A DNA stretch of 46,443 bases from an uncultured Polaribacter sp. (GTDB lineage Bacteria > Bacteroidota > Bacteroidia > Flavobacteriales > Flavobacteriaceae): assembly GCA_913061165.1 (NCBI GenBank), contig CAJXTJ010000006.1:1-46443 (forward strand), read 5' to 3'. Positions 7,965 to 18,300 of this stretch are shown in pieces (the first letter of the stretch is position 1; every line of letters begins with the position of its first letter). Under the pieces are notes generated by a model. It saw only the letters and a list, made by a program, of their open reading frames with translations. It was not told the DNA's origin and did not search any database. A program made the position numbers and the translations under genes.

Positions 7965-9173
7965 ATGAAATTATCTCAACTACGTAATGTAATAATCTTA
8001 GGATGTATTTGTGTATTTTTAAATGCCAATGCCCAAGAAACAAACGCACCCAAATTTGGAAAAGGACTCTTTAATTTAATAGGACAAGACAGTACTTGGT
8101 CTATGAAGGTTGGCCTTCGTTTTCAATCACTTGCAACTAGTAAATGGGATGCAAATAATGGTGTATCCAATCCAGAATCTTCCATGTTAATTAGACGTTC
8201 TCGTTTAAAATTTGATGGTTTTGCATTTTCACCAAAATTAAAATACAAAGTAGAATTAGGTTTGTCTAACCGAGATCAATCTGGTGCATCTATATACACA
8301 AGTAATGCTTCTAGACAGATTTTAGATGCTGTTTTAAAATGGAATTTCTCTGGAAACTTTGTCTTATGGTTTGGGCAAACAAAACTACCAGGAAACAGAG
8401 AACGCGTTATATCATCTGCAAACCTGCAGCAAGTAGACCGTTCTTTATTAAATAGTAGATTTACAATAGACAGAGATATGGGTATACAACTAAGACACCA
8501 TTTTAATTTAACCGATACTTTTTTAGTAAAAGAAATATTTTCTATTGCCCAAGGTGAAGGAAGAAATATTACTACAGGTAATTTGGGCGGTCATCAATAC
8601 ACCACCAGAGTAGAGTTATTTCCTTTTGGTGATTTTAAAAGTAAAGGGGATTACAAAGGAAGTGATTTGAAATTTGAACCAAGCCCTAAATTATCTTTAG
8701 GTGTTGCATATGATTTTAACAATAATGCGTCTAAAACAAGAAGTAACCAAGGTTCTTACATGCTGAATGATACGGGTTTTTATTCAACAAATATTTCTAC
8801 ATTATTTGTAGACGCAATGTATAAGTACCAAGGATTTTCTTTAATGGCAGAATATGCCAATAGAACTGCAGACGATGCTTTTGCAAAGAATTCCGACGGA
8901 AGTTTAACAGGCGATGAGGTGCAAGTAGGAAATGGTTTAAATATACAAACTGGGTATTTAGTATCTAAAACCGTAGAACTTTCTGGACGATACACAAATA
9001 TATCTTTAGACAAAGAAATTACTGGAAAAGGTAGTGAAAATCAATATACTTTGGGATTATCTAAGTACATTGTAGGGCACAGTTTAAAGGTTCAAACAGA
9101 TCTAAGCTATACAGACATTGGTTTTAAAACGAATCAATTACTGTTTAGAGTACAAATAGATATTCATTTTTAA
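7965..9173 (+). CDS. Phosphate-selective porin O/P family outer-membrane protein
   Basis: Signal peptide from ATG 7965; 'RRSRLKFDGFAFSPKLKYKVELGLSNRDQSG...WFGQTKLPGNRERVISSANLQQVDRS' typical of the porin O/P family. Confidence 0.85.
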   Translation: MKLSQLRNVIILGCICVFLNANAQETNAPKFGKGLFNLIGQDSTWSMKVGLRFQSLATSKWDANNGVSNPESSMLIRRSRLKFDGFAFSPKLKYKVELGLSNRDQSGASIYTSNASRQILDAVLKWNFSGNFVLWFGQTKLPGNRERVISSANLQQVDRSLLNSRFTIDRDMGIQLRHHFNLTDTFLVKEIFSIAQGEGRNITTGNLGGHQYTTRVELFPFGDFKSKGDYKGSDLKFEPSPKLSLGVAYDFNNNASKTRSNQGSYMLNDTGFYSTNISTLFVDAMYKYQGFSLMAEYANRTADDAFAKNSDGSLTGDEVQVGNGLNIQTGYLVSKTVELSGRYTNISLDKEITGKGSENQYTLGLSKYIVGHSLKVQTDLSYTDIGFKTNQLLFRVQIDIHF

Positions 9174-9183
9174 TATACGTAAC

Positions 9184-9228
9184 ATAACATAAAGGTAACA
9201 TTCATAACTTTTTGTGTTTGTAAATTTG
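9184..9228 (+). promoter_or_regulatory. Promoter with TAAC repeats and -7 TAAATTTG upstream of the PiT gene
   Basis: ATAAC(9184), GTAAC(9195), TAAATTTG (9221-9228). Confidence 0.5.
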
Positions 9229-9252
9229 CTTAACTTAATTTAATAAAACAAA

Positions 9253-11505
9253 ATGGGAGATCCATATATTTTGATGTTAGTTGCTTTAGCTGTATTAGCT
9301 ATTGTAGATTTAGTAGTGGGAGTTAGTAATGATGCTGTAAATTTTTTAAATTCAGCAATTGGCTCAAAAGCAATATCTGTAAGAAATATTATGATTATTG
9401 CTAGCTTAGGTGTGTTTATAGGAGCAATAACATCTAGTGGTATGATGGAAGTTGCACGAAAAGGGATTTTTAACCCTAGCATGTTTATGTTCCAAGACAT
9501 CATGATTATTTTTATGGCAGTAATGATTACAGACATCCTTTTATTAGATGTCTTTAATTCATTAGGTATGCCAACATCTACCACAGTTTCTATTGTATTT
9601 GAATTGTTAGGTGCTGCCGTTTGTATTTCTCTAATAAAGATTTCTACAAATGATACACAAACTTTTTCAGATCTTTGGAACTACATAAATCATGAAACAG
9701 CAACCAAAATTATTCTCGGAATTCTACTCTCTGTAGTTGTTGCTTTTTCTGTTGGTGCTATTGTACAATTTGTTTCAAGAATTATTTATTCATTTAATTT
9801 TGATAAAAGACCAACATACATTAGTGCATTATTTGGTGGTTTTGCAATTACTGCTATTACCTACTTTATTATTATAAAAGGAATGAAAGGAACGCCTTTT
9901 TATAAAGATGTTAAGTTTTTAATTGAAGGAAATACAATATTAATAATTGCTGGTAGTTTTGTTGTTTGGGCAATTGTATCTCAAATTCTAATACAAGCAT
10001 TTAAAATTAATATCTTAAAATTAATTATTGGAATAGGAACCTTTTCTTTAGCAATGGCTTTCTCAGGAAACGATTTGGTAAACTTTGTTGGAGTGCCAAT
10101 TGCTGCTTGGAATTCTTATGAAGCTTGGAGTATTTCAGGTGTTTCTGCAGATGCGTTCTCTATGGGTGTTTTAGCTAAAAAAGTACCTTCTAATGTCTGG
10201 CTATTATTACTAGCTGGTGCAATTATGGTTGTTACTTTATGGACTTCTAGCAAAGCTAAAAATGTAATTAAAACAGGTATCGACTTGTCTAGACAAGGTG
10301 AAGGACATGAGAAATTTAAGCCAAATCCGTTATCTAGAGTTACCGTAAGATTGGCTATGACAATAAATGCTGGAATTAGATTTGTAATACCAAAACCAAC
10401 TTTGGCTTTTATAGATTCAAAATTTACGAAACCAGTTATAGCGTTACCAAAAGACAAAACATATGAATTACCTGCTTTTGATATGGTAAGAGCAGCTGTA
10501 AATTTAATTGTTGCAGGTATCTTAATATCTATTGCAACATCAATGAAATTACCATTATCTACAACTTATGTAACTTTTATGGTAGCAATGGGTACTTCTT
10601 TAGCAGACAGAGCTTGGGGTAGAGAAAGTGCAGTATATAGGGTAGCAGGTGTTTTAAACGTAATTGGTGGTTGGTTTTTAACTGCTATTACTGCGTTTTT
10701 AGCTGCAGCCTTAGTTGCATATCTTATTAGTTATGATATGGTCATGATTCCTATTTTATTAGCACTAGTTACTTTTCTAATTGGAAGAAATACGTTAATT
10801 CATAGAAGAAAAAAGAAGGAAGAACAACAACAAGTTTATATTGAGAGAGCAGAATTAATTACCATTAATGGTGTAATTGAAGAAAGTGCAGATCATATTT
10901 CTAGCGTTGCAAATAGAGTAAATAAATTATACACCAATGTGGTAGATGATTTAGCGAAACACGATTTAAATAAGTTACGCAAAACAGACAAACATGTTGG
11001 TAAGTTAAATGATGAAATTGATTCATTAAAAGATGGTGTTTTCTATTTTATCAAGTCATTAGATGAAACTTCTGTGCAAGCAAGTAGGTTCTATATTATG
11101 GTCTTAGGTTATTTACAAGACGTTGCACAATCTATTAGTTATATTTCTAGAGCTAGTTACAAGCACGTAAACAACAATCATAAAAACTTAAAGAAAGTAC
11201 AATTAAATGACCTGAAGCAAATAGATGAAGAATTATCTGCTTTATTATTAAAGGTGGCAGATGTTTTTGAAAAAAGAACTTTTGATAATTTAGGTGAAAT
11301 TTTAATTGAAAAGCAAGCGTTGTTTACAAACGTTACAACATCCATAGAAAAGCAAGTTGCTAGAATTCGAACAGATGAAACAAGTCCTAAAAACACAACA
11401 CTTTACTTTAGCTTACTACTAGAAACTAAAGATTTAATTTCTGGCTTAATGAACCTTCTAAATACCTATGAAGAATTCTATTTAAGTACAAAACAAAATG
11501 ACTAA
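9253..11505 (+). CDS. PiT-family inorganic phosphate transporter with C-terminal PhoU-like helical domain
   Basis: 'DLVVGVSNDAVNFLNSAIGSKA', 'FSGNDLVNFVGVPIA', C-terminal helical region 'IEESADHISSVANRVNKLYTNVVDDLAKHD'. Confidence 0.9.
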   Translation: MGDPYILMLVALAVLAIVDLVVGVSNDAVNFLNSAIGSKAISVRNIMIIASLGVFIGAITSSGMMEVARKGIFNPSMFMFQDIMIIFMAVMITDILLLDVFNSLGMPTSTTVSIVFELLGAAVCISLIKISTNDTQTFSDLWNYINHETATKIILGILLSVVVAFSVGAIVQFVSRIIYSFNFDKRPTYISALFGGFAITAITYFIIIKGMKGTPFYKDVKFLIEGNTILIIAGSFVVWAIVSQILIQAFKINILKLIIGIGTFSLAMAFSGNDLVNFVGVPIAAWNSYEAWSISGVSADAFSMGVLAKKVPSNVWLLLLAGAIMVVTLWTSSKAKNVIKTGIDLSRQGEGHEKFKPNPLSRVTVRLAMTINAGIRFVIPKPTLAFIDSKFTKPVIALPKDKTYELPAFDMVRAAVNLIVAGILISIATSMKLPLSTTYVTFMVAMGTSLADRAWGRESAVYRVAGVLNVIGGWFLTAITAFLAAALVAYLISYDMVMIPILLALVTFLIGRNTLIHRRKKKEEQQQVYIERAELITINGVIEESADHISSVANRVNKLYTNVVDDLAKHDLNKLRKTDKHVGKLNDEIDSLKDGVFYFIKSLDETSVQASRFYIMVLGYLQDVAQSISYISRASYKHVNNNHKNLKKVQLNDLKQIDEELSALLLKVADVFEKRTFDNLGEILIEKQALFTNVTTSIEKQVARIRTDETSPKNTTLYFSLLLETKDLISGLMNLLNTYEEFYLSTKQND

Positions 11506-11524
11506 GAAATAAGAGTAATTATTT

Positions 11525-11556
11525 AAAAACCATGATGAATTTCATGGTTTTTTTTT
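11525..11556 (+). terminator. Intrinsic terminator
   Basis: AAAAACCATGA-tgaatt-TCATGGTTTTT. Confidence 0.75.
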
Positions 11557-11580
11557 GCTTTAAAATTAAAAAAAGATTGC

Positions 11581-13371
11581 TTATTTTTTGTGATAAAAGC
11601 TGTGAACTTTTACCGCTCTAGCATGCCCAATTTCTGCTTTTAATTCTTCTAATGAGGCTTCTTTTACGCGTTTTGCCGATTTAAACTTGCGCAATAAAGT
11701 TGTAATTGTTTGCACACCCACATCAGGAATTTGCTCTAACTCAGATTTTATAGCGCTTTTACTTCGTTTGTTTCTATGAAAGGTAATTCCAAATCTATGC
11801 GCTTCGTTTCTTAAATATTGTGTAATCTTTAAAGTTTCAGATTTTTTATCTAAGTATAACGGAATAGGGTCGTCTGGATAATAAATTTCCTCTAATCTTT
11901 TAGCAATCCCTATAATGGCTATTTTACCACGCAAACCCAAATCTTCTAAAGCTTTTAACCCAGAAGATAACTGCCCTTTTCCACCGTCTACAATAATTAA
12001 TTGTGGCAACGTTTGTTCTTCTTCCAATAAGCGCTTGTAGCGCCTAAAAACCACCTCTTCCATAGAACCAAAGTCATCTGGCCCTACAACCGTTTTTATG
12101 TTGTAATGTCTGTACTCTTTTTTACTTGGTTTTCCATCTCTAAAAACTACACAAGCTGCAACAGGGTGCGTTCCTTGAATGTTAGAATTATCAAAACACT
12201 CGATATGACGGGGTTCTACATGCAAACGCAAATCTTTTTTCATCTGCGCCATAATCCTTTTTACATGCCGCTCTGGATCTACAATTTGTGTCTGTTTAAA
12301 TTGCTCTTGTCGGTAATATTTTGCATTTCTTTCCGAAAGTTCTACAATGCGTTTTTTATCTCCTAATTTAGGAATCGTTACTTTTACTATTCCACCCAAA
12401 TTCACATTAAAAGGCACATAAATTTCTGGAGAAATAGAGCTAAAACGCTGTCTTATTTCAACAATAAAATGCGTTAATAATTCTGTATCTGTTTCGGCTA
12501 ATTTTTTCTTAATTTCTGTAGTATGAGATTGAATAATAGCACCATTAGAAATTTTCAAAAAGTTTGCGTAACCATGCGTTTCATCAGAAATAATAGAAAA
12601 AACATCTACATTGTTTATCGCAGGATTTATAATGGTACTCTTCGATTGATAATTGCCTAATAAGCTTAGTTTCTCTTTAATTTTTTGCGCTTCTTCAAAC
12701 TCCATTTTTTCTGCAAATACCAGCATCATTTCTTGAAACTTCTCTAAACCTTCTTTAAAGTTTCCTTTAATAATATTTCTAATGGCTTTTATAGAGTTGT
12801 TATAATGACTTTCTGTTTCTAAATTTTCACAAGCTCCTTTGCAATTTTTTAAATGGTATTCTAAACAGACCTTATATTTGCCTTCATTTATATTTTGATG
12901 GCTTAAGTCATACGTGCAAGTTCTTAAAGGATACAGCTCTTTTATTAAATCTAATAAAATTCGAACGGTTTTTATAGAAGTATAAGGTCCAAAGTATTCC
13001 GAGCCGTCTTTTATAACCCTACGCGTCATAAAAATTCTAGGAAAACGTTCTTTTTTTATGCAAATCCAAGGGTATGTTTTATCGTCTTTTAATAAAATAT
13101 TATACCGTGGCTTGTGTTTTTTTATGAGATTGTTTTCTAGTAATAAAGCATCCGTTTCAGTTGCTACAACAATATGTTTTATACTTACAATTTTAGTTAC
13201 TAAAACCTTGGTCTTGCCGTTGTCATGTGTTTTTGAAAAATAAGAAGAAACTCTTTTCTTTAAGTTTTTAGCTTTCCCAATATAAATAATTACCTCATTT
13301 TTATCAAAATATTGATACACACCGGGCTCATTTGGTAAGGTTTTTACTTGAAGTTCTAAAGATGCAGACAT
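11581..13371 (-). CDS. uvrC: Excinuclease ABC subunit C
   Basis: GIY-YIG start 'LPNEPGVYQYFDKNEVIIYIGKAKNLKKRVSSYF', UvrC RNase H-like and HhH domains. Confidence 0.97.
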   Translation of the reverse strand: MSASLELQVKTLPNEPGVYQYFDKNEVIIYIGKAKNLKKRVSSYFSKTHDNGKTKVLVTKIVSIKHIVVATETDALLLENNLIKKHKPRYNILLKDDKTYPWICIKKERFPRIFMTRRVIKDGSEYFGPYTSIKTVRILLDLIKELYPLRTCTYDLSHQNINEGKYKVCLEYHLKNCKGACENLETESHYNNSIKAIRNIIKGNFKEGLEKFQEMMLVFAEKMEFEEAQKIKEKLSLLGNYQSKSTIINPAINNVDVFSIISDETHGYANFLKISNGAIIQSHTTEIKKKLAETDTELLTHFIVEIRQRFSSISPEIYVPFNVNLGGIVKVTIPKLGDKKRIVELSERNAKYYRQEQFKQTQIVDPERHVKRIMAQMKKDLRLHVEPRHIECFDNSNIQGTHPVAACVVFRDGKPSKKEYRHYNIKTVVGPDDFGSMEEVVFRRYKRLLEEEQTLPQLIIVDGGKGQLSSGLKALEDLGLRGKIAIIGIAKRLEEIYYPDDPIPLYLDKKSETLKITQYLRNEAHRFGITFHRNKRSKSAIKSELEQIPDVGVQTITTLLRKFKSAKRVKEASLEELKAEIGHARAVKVHSFYHKK

Positions 13372-13537
13372 ACTACAAAATTACGCAAATTTATAATTGA
13401 TACACTGAATTCATAGATAGTCTTTGAAATCTAGTAGAAAGTAGACACCCTTTAGACAAGCTTTCTAAAAAAACCTTCTTTTTAATAACTCATGAAATTC
13501 GCGTCTCCACTTTTTCTTTGTAAAACAACTAGTACTC

Positions 13538-14134
13538 TTATTTCGGAAAAGCTTGTTTGCTAAAAACAAATAACAACGCAACACCAACAGAAATAAAAGC
13601 ATCTGCAGGATTAAATATATACTGAAAGAAAGTAAACATTTCTCCACCCATGAAAGGAATCCATTCTGGTAAAGTTCCTTGCCAAAGCGGAAAATAAAAC
13701 ATGTCTACTACTTTCCCATAGAATAATTCTCCTGTAGTATTTTCTGGAAACATTTTCGCTAGGCTGCGCGTAGGGTGATCAAAAATAACTCCGTAAAAAA
13801 TAGAATCTATAATATTACCTACTGCCCCAGAAAAAATTAAAGCAATAGCCACAATTACAGCATTGTGTGTTTTGGCTTTTATAGCACCCATTAACCAATA
13901 AATAATTGCAGACACAGCCACCACTCTAAATAAAGTTAAAAAAAGTTTTCCTGCTTTACCGCCAAATTCAAAACCCATTGCCATACCGTTGTTCTCGGTA
14001 AAATGGATTCTAAACCAGTCAAAAAATACTACTTCTTCGCCCAAAACAAAGTGCGTTTTTACATAGATTTTTATAATCTGATCTAATAAAATTGCAATAA
14101 TTATAGTAAAGATTGCCAGCTTCTTTTTTGACAT
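13538..14134 (-). CDS. lspA: Lipoprotein signal peptidase
   Basis: 'FTENNGMAMG', 'GAVGNIIDSIFYGVIFD', 'FNPADAFISVGV'. Confidence 0.95.
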   Translation of the reverse strand: MSKKKLAIFTIIIAILLDQIIKIYVKTHFVLGEEVVFFDWFRIHFTENNGMAMGFEFGGKAGKLFLTLFRVVAVSAIIYWLMGAIKAKTHNAVIVAIALIFSGAVGNIIDSIFYGVIFDHPTRSLAKMFPENTTGELFYGKVVDMFYFPLWQGTLPEWIPFMGGEMFTFFQYIFNPADAFISVGVALLFVFSKQAFPK

Positions 14135-14177
14135 TTTTTTTTAATTTATGATAACAAAAATAACACTATTATTAGAT

Positions 14178-14840
14178 TTATCGGTGTGTTAAGAAAATAT
14201 TACCTTTTAAAGTAGTAATTGCTATTTCTTTGCTCGTATACGTTCTGTTTTCTTCATATTTTTTTTTATAAAAAACAGCATCAATTTTAATTTTACCAAT
14301 CTTAGAAGCTATTGTTAAATTTGATTTTTTAAGCACTCCAAACAGGTTTCCTTCATACATTTTTAAGGCCAGGTTTTGCTGGATGGTGTCTAACTTAACA
14401 ATGCCTTTTTCTATCAAAACATTTAAGTTTCCATTGTAGCTTTTAGAAGCAATATTTATATGTTCTCCAAAAATAGAAACCTCCTTATTTTTTGGAATTT
14501 TAATCGTTACCGATGCTCTTTTTAATCTTTTTGTAATGTACTTTCTAAAGACAGCGTCTTCACTTTTAAAAACGGGAATCTTAAATTTTATTTCAGTTTT
14601 GATACTTTTTTCTTCAATTACAATGTGCTGCTTATTTGGGTCTTCTGCATATAACAAAATTTCTATAAATTTAGAAGTTGAATTTTCTAAAACCAAATCA
14701 TCCAAACCCTTAGTAAAAATAACTATTTCTTTAGTGTTGGTTGTAAGCTTTTTTATGATTTTTTTTTGAGAGAAGGTACTACTTGAAATTAGAATAAAGA
14801 AACACAATGTTTTTAGTAAAGTATTCTTACCAATATCCAT
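14178..14840 (-). CDS. Secreted hypothetical protein, DUF4097-like repetitive beta fold
   Basis: Signal peptide; short beta repeats; next to lspA/dksA-like genes. Confidence 0.5.
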   Translation of the reverse strand: MDIGKNTLLKTLCFFILISSSTFSQKKIIKKLTTNTKEIVIFTKGLDDLVLENSTSKFIEILLYAEDPNKQHIVIEEKSIKTEIKFKIPVFKSEDAVFRKYITKRLKRASVTIKIPKNKEVSIFGEHINIASKSYNGNLNVLIEKGIVKLDTIQQNLALKMYEGNLFGVLKKSNLTIASKIGKIKIDAVFYKKKYEENRTYTSKEIAITTLKGNIFLTHR

Positions 14841-14897
14841 TAACTATATTTTATTTTAGTTGAGAAATTACTAAACTAACTACTCTTTGTAATACTT

Positions 14898-14924
14898 AAA
14901 AGGCTTCCAAAATGGAAGCCTTTT
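14898..14924 (-). terminator. Intrinsic terminator downstream of the DksA/TraR-like gene
   Basis: AAAAGGCTTCCA-aaa-TGGAAGCCTTTT. Confidence 0.8.
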
Positions 14925-14929
14925 AAATG

Positions 14930-15307
14930 TTATTGTTTGCGTTTTGCTTCAATACTTAAAGTAGCATGAGGCACTAGTTTTAAACGTTCTTTTTGAATTA
15001 ATTTACGTGTAACTCTACAAACACCGTAGGTCTTATTATCTATTCGCATTAATGCATTTTTAAGATCTCTAATAAACTTCTCTTGTCTTATGGCAAGTTG
15101 CACATTAGCTTCTTTACTCATTACTTCAGAACCTTCGTCAAAAGATTTAAATGATGGTGATGTATCATCTGTACCGTTTCCTGCGTTATTTTTATAAGCA
15201 CTCTCTAATGAAGCTAAATCTGCCTCTGCTCTGGCTATTTTTTGATCAATAATTACTCTGAACTCCTGTAGATCTTCGTCTGAATATCTTAATTTAACGT
15301 CCAACAT
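14930..15307 (-). CDS. TraR/DksA family transcriptional regulator
   Basis: 'NKTYGVCRVTRKLIQKERLKLVPHATLSIEAK'. Confidence 0.85.
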   Translation of the reverse strand: MLDVKLRYSDEDLQEFRVIIDQKIARAEADLASLESAYKNNAGNGTDDTSPSFKSFDEGSEVMSKEANVQLAIRQEKFIRDLKNALMRIDNKTYGVCRVTRKLIQKERLKLVPHATLSIEAKRKQ

Positions 15308-15311
15308 ACTA

Positions 15312-18300
15312 TTACATTTTTTCGATTAATATTCTACTTTTAATGGTATCAAATTCAATTTCTGTACCATTGCTTAAGGTATCTACAAAAACCAATTCCT
15401 TAGTTAATGTTTCACTCATAATATATTCTTTATTATCAGAAATAGACTTTTGTAAGTTTTCAAAATTTAAAATTGTTAACTTAATTTTATCTGTTACTTC
15501 TAAACCTGTATCTTTTCTTGCGTTTTGAATTCTGTTTACCAATTCTCTGGCAACTCCTTCTTTACGCAACTCTTCAGAAATAGTAACGTCTAAAGCCACT
15601 GTTAACGCTCCTTCATTTGCAACCAACCAACCTTCTATATCCTTAGATGATATTTCTACATCCGAGACATCCAAAATAATATTTTTCTCGTTAACCTCGA
15701 TAGAAATGTGTTTATCTTTCTCTATTTTGTTAATATCTTCTTGATTGAACTTTTGAATTTCAGCAGCTACAAGACGCATATCTTTTCCAAATTTAGGACC
15801 TAATGTTTTAAAATTAGGTTTAATTTGTTTAATTAAGATCTCTGATGCATCGTCTAAAATCTGAATTTCTTTTATATTTACTTCATTCTTAATTAGGTCT
15901 GCAACAGCTAAAATAGTCTCTTTTTGCGCTACACCGTCAACAGGAATCATTATTTTCTGAAGTGGTTGTCTTACTTTTATCTTCTCTTTTGCTCTTAAAG
16001 AAAGTACTAAAGAAGAGATGGTTTGTGCACTTTCCATTTTGTGTTCTAAGCTTTTATCAACAAAGCTTTCATTATACACAGGAAAATCAGATAAATGAAT
16101 ACTTTCTGAGGTTTCTTTCTTAGTTACAGCGTTTAAATCCTGGTACAATCGATCCATAAAAAACGGTGCAATTGGTGCGCCTAATTTTGCGATGGTATTC
16201 ATACAGGTATACAAGGTTTGATACGCAGAAATTTTATCTGTCTGGTAATCTCCTTTCCAGAAACGTCTTCTACTTAAACGCACATACCAGTTACTTACAT
16301 AATCTTGTGTAAAGTCTGATATTGCTCTTGCGGCTCTTGTAGGTTCGTATGCTTCGTAAAATTTATCTACTTTATTGATTAAAGTGTGTAATTCTGATAA
16401 AATCCAACGGTCTAATTCTGGTCTTTTTTCTAAAGGAATATCTGCTTCTTCATATGAAAAACCATCAATATTTGTGTATAAAGTAAAAAATGAATACGTG
16501 TTGTATAACGTTCCAAAAAACTTACGTTTCACCTCTTCAATTCCTTCTAAATCGAATTTTAAATTGTCCCATGGGTTTGCATTTGAAATCATATACCATC
16601 GGGTTGCATCTGCACCGTATGTAGCTAATGTTGTAAAAGGATCTGTTGCATTTCCAAGACGTTTAGACATTTTATGTCCATTTTTATCTAAAACCAAACC
16701 GTTAGAAACTACATTTTTATACGCTACAGAATCAAAAACCATCGTTGAAATTGCATGTAAGGTATAGAACCAACCTCTTGTTTGGTCTACTCCTTCTGCA
16801 ATAAAATCTGCTGGAAAAGATTCGTTTTCATCAATTTTCTGTTTATTTTCAAACGGATAATGCCACTGCGCATAAGGCATAGAACCAGAATCGAACCAAA
16901 CATCAATTAGATCGCTTTCACGTTTCATTGGCTGTCCCGAAGCAGAAACTAATACTATTTCATCTACAATATTCTTATGTAAATCTATTTTTGCATAGTT
17001 TTCTTCAGAATTATTTCCAATTTCAAAATCTTCAAAAATATCTTTTGCTAAAACGCCAGCTGCAACGGCCTTTGCCATCTCATTTTTTAATTCTTCAACA
17101 GAACCTATACAAATTTCTTCTTTACCATCTTCTGTTCTCCAGATTGGTAAGGGAATTCCCCAATAACGAGACCGCGATAAGTTCCAATCATTTGCATTTG
17201 CCAACCAGTTTCCAAAACGCCCAGTTCCTGTAGACTCTGGTTTCCAGTTAATGGTTTTGTTTAAACTGTGCATTCTATCTTTTATATCGGTTACTTTTAT
17301 AAACCAAGAATCTAACGGATAGTATAAAATTGGTTTATCGGTACGCCAACAATTCGGATAACTGTGCTTGTATTTTTCTACCTTAAAGGCTTTATTTTCT
17401 ATTTTTAATTTAATAGCTAGCTCAACATCAATCGATTTTTCTGGTGCTTCGCCATCTGCATAATATTCGTTCTTTACATATTTACCAGCAAATTCACCCA
17501 TTTCTGGTCTAAACTTTCCTTGTAAATTTACTAACGGAACTAAATTATCATTCTCATCTTTTACCAACATTGGCGGAATTTCTGGCACCGCTTGTTTTGC
17601 AACGATTGCATCATCTGCTCCAAAAGTTGGCGCTGTATGTACAATTCCGGTTCCGTCTTCTGTGGTGACAAAATCACCCAAAATTACTCTAAAAGCATCT
17701 TGTTTATTTTCAAATTCACAACCGTAATCTAAGATTTGTTCGTATTTAATGTCGACTAAGTCTTTCCCTACAAATTCTTTAACAACGTAAAAAGGAATCT
17801 TTTTATCACCAGAATTGTATGCGCTTAATGCTTCCAAAGTTTCCACTTCAAAATTATTTTTCCCTGCAAATTGCTTTCCAACTAATTTTTTAGCTAGAAT
17901 TACTTTTGTAGGTTCAAAGGTATATTGATTAAAGGTAGACACTAAAACATATTCTATTTTAGGGCCAACTGTTAATGCAGTATTACTTGGCAACGTCCAA
18001 GGAGTGGTGGTCCAAGCGATGAAATAAACCGTTCCTTCGTTTTGTAAAAAGCCTGGCAACGTATTTTGTACGGCCTTAAACTGTGCAACAACCGTAGTAT
18101 CTGTTACGTCTTGGTAAGTTCCTGGCTGATTTAATTCGTGAGAACTTAAACCTGTACCGGCTTTTGGCGAATATGGCTGAATGGTATAGCCTTTGTAAAT
18201 TAATTTTTTATTATAAATCTCTTTTAGCAACCACCAAACAGATTCCATATATTTTGGCTCATAGGTAATATATGGATCTTCCATATCTACCCAATAGCCC

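Noticed and set aside
9240-10457. Minus-strand ORFs 9240..9584 and 10116..10457
   Set aside because: Antisense to the PiT transporter; hydrophobicity mirrors its TM segments
13465-13647. 60-aa minus-strand ORF overlapping the lspA 3' end
   Set aside because: Overlaps lspA in another frame with no domain support
16375-17233. Plus-strand ORFs within ileS
   Set aside because: Antisense to a well-conserved essential gene; composition consistent with shadow ORFs
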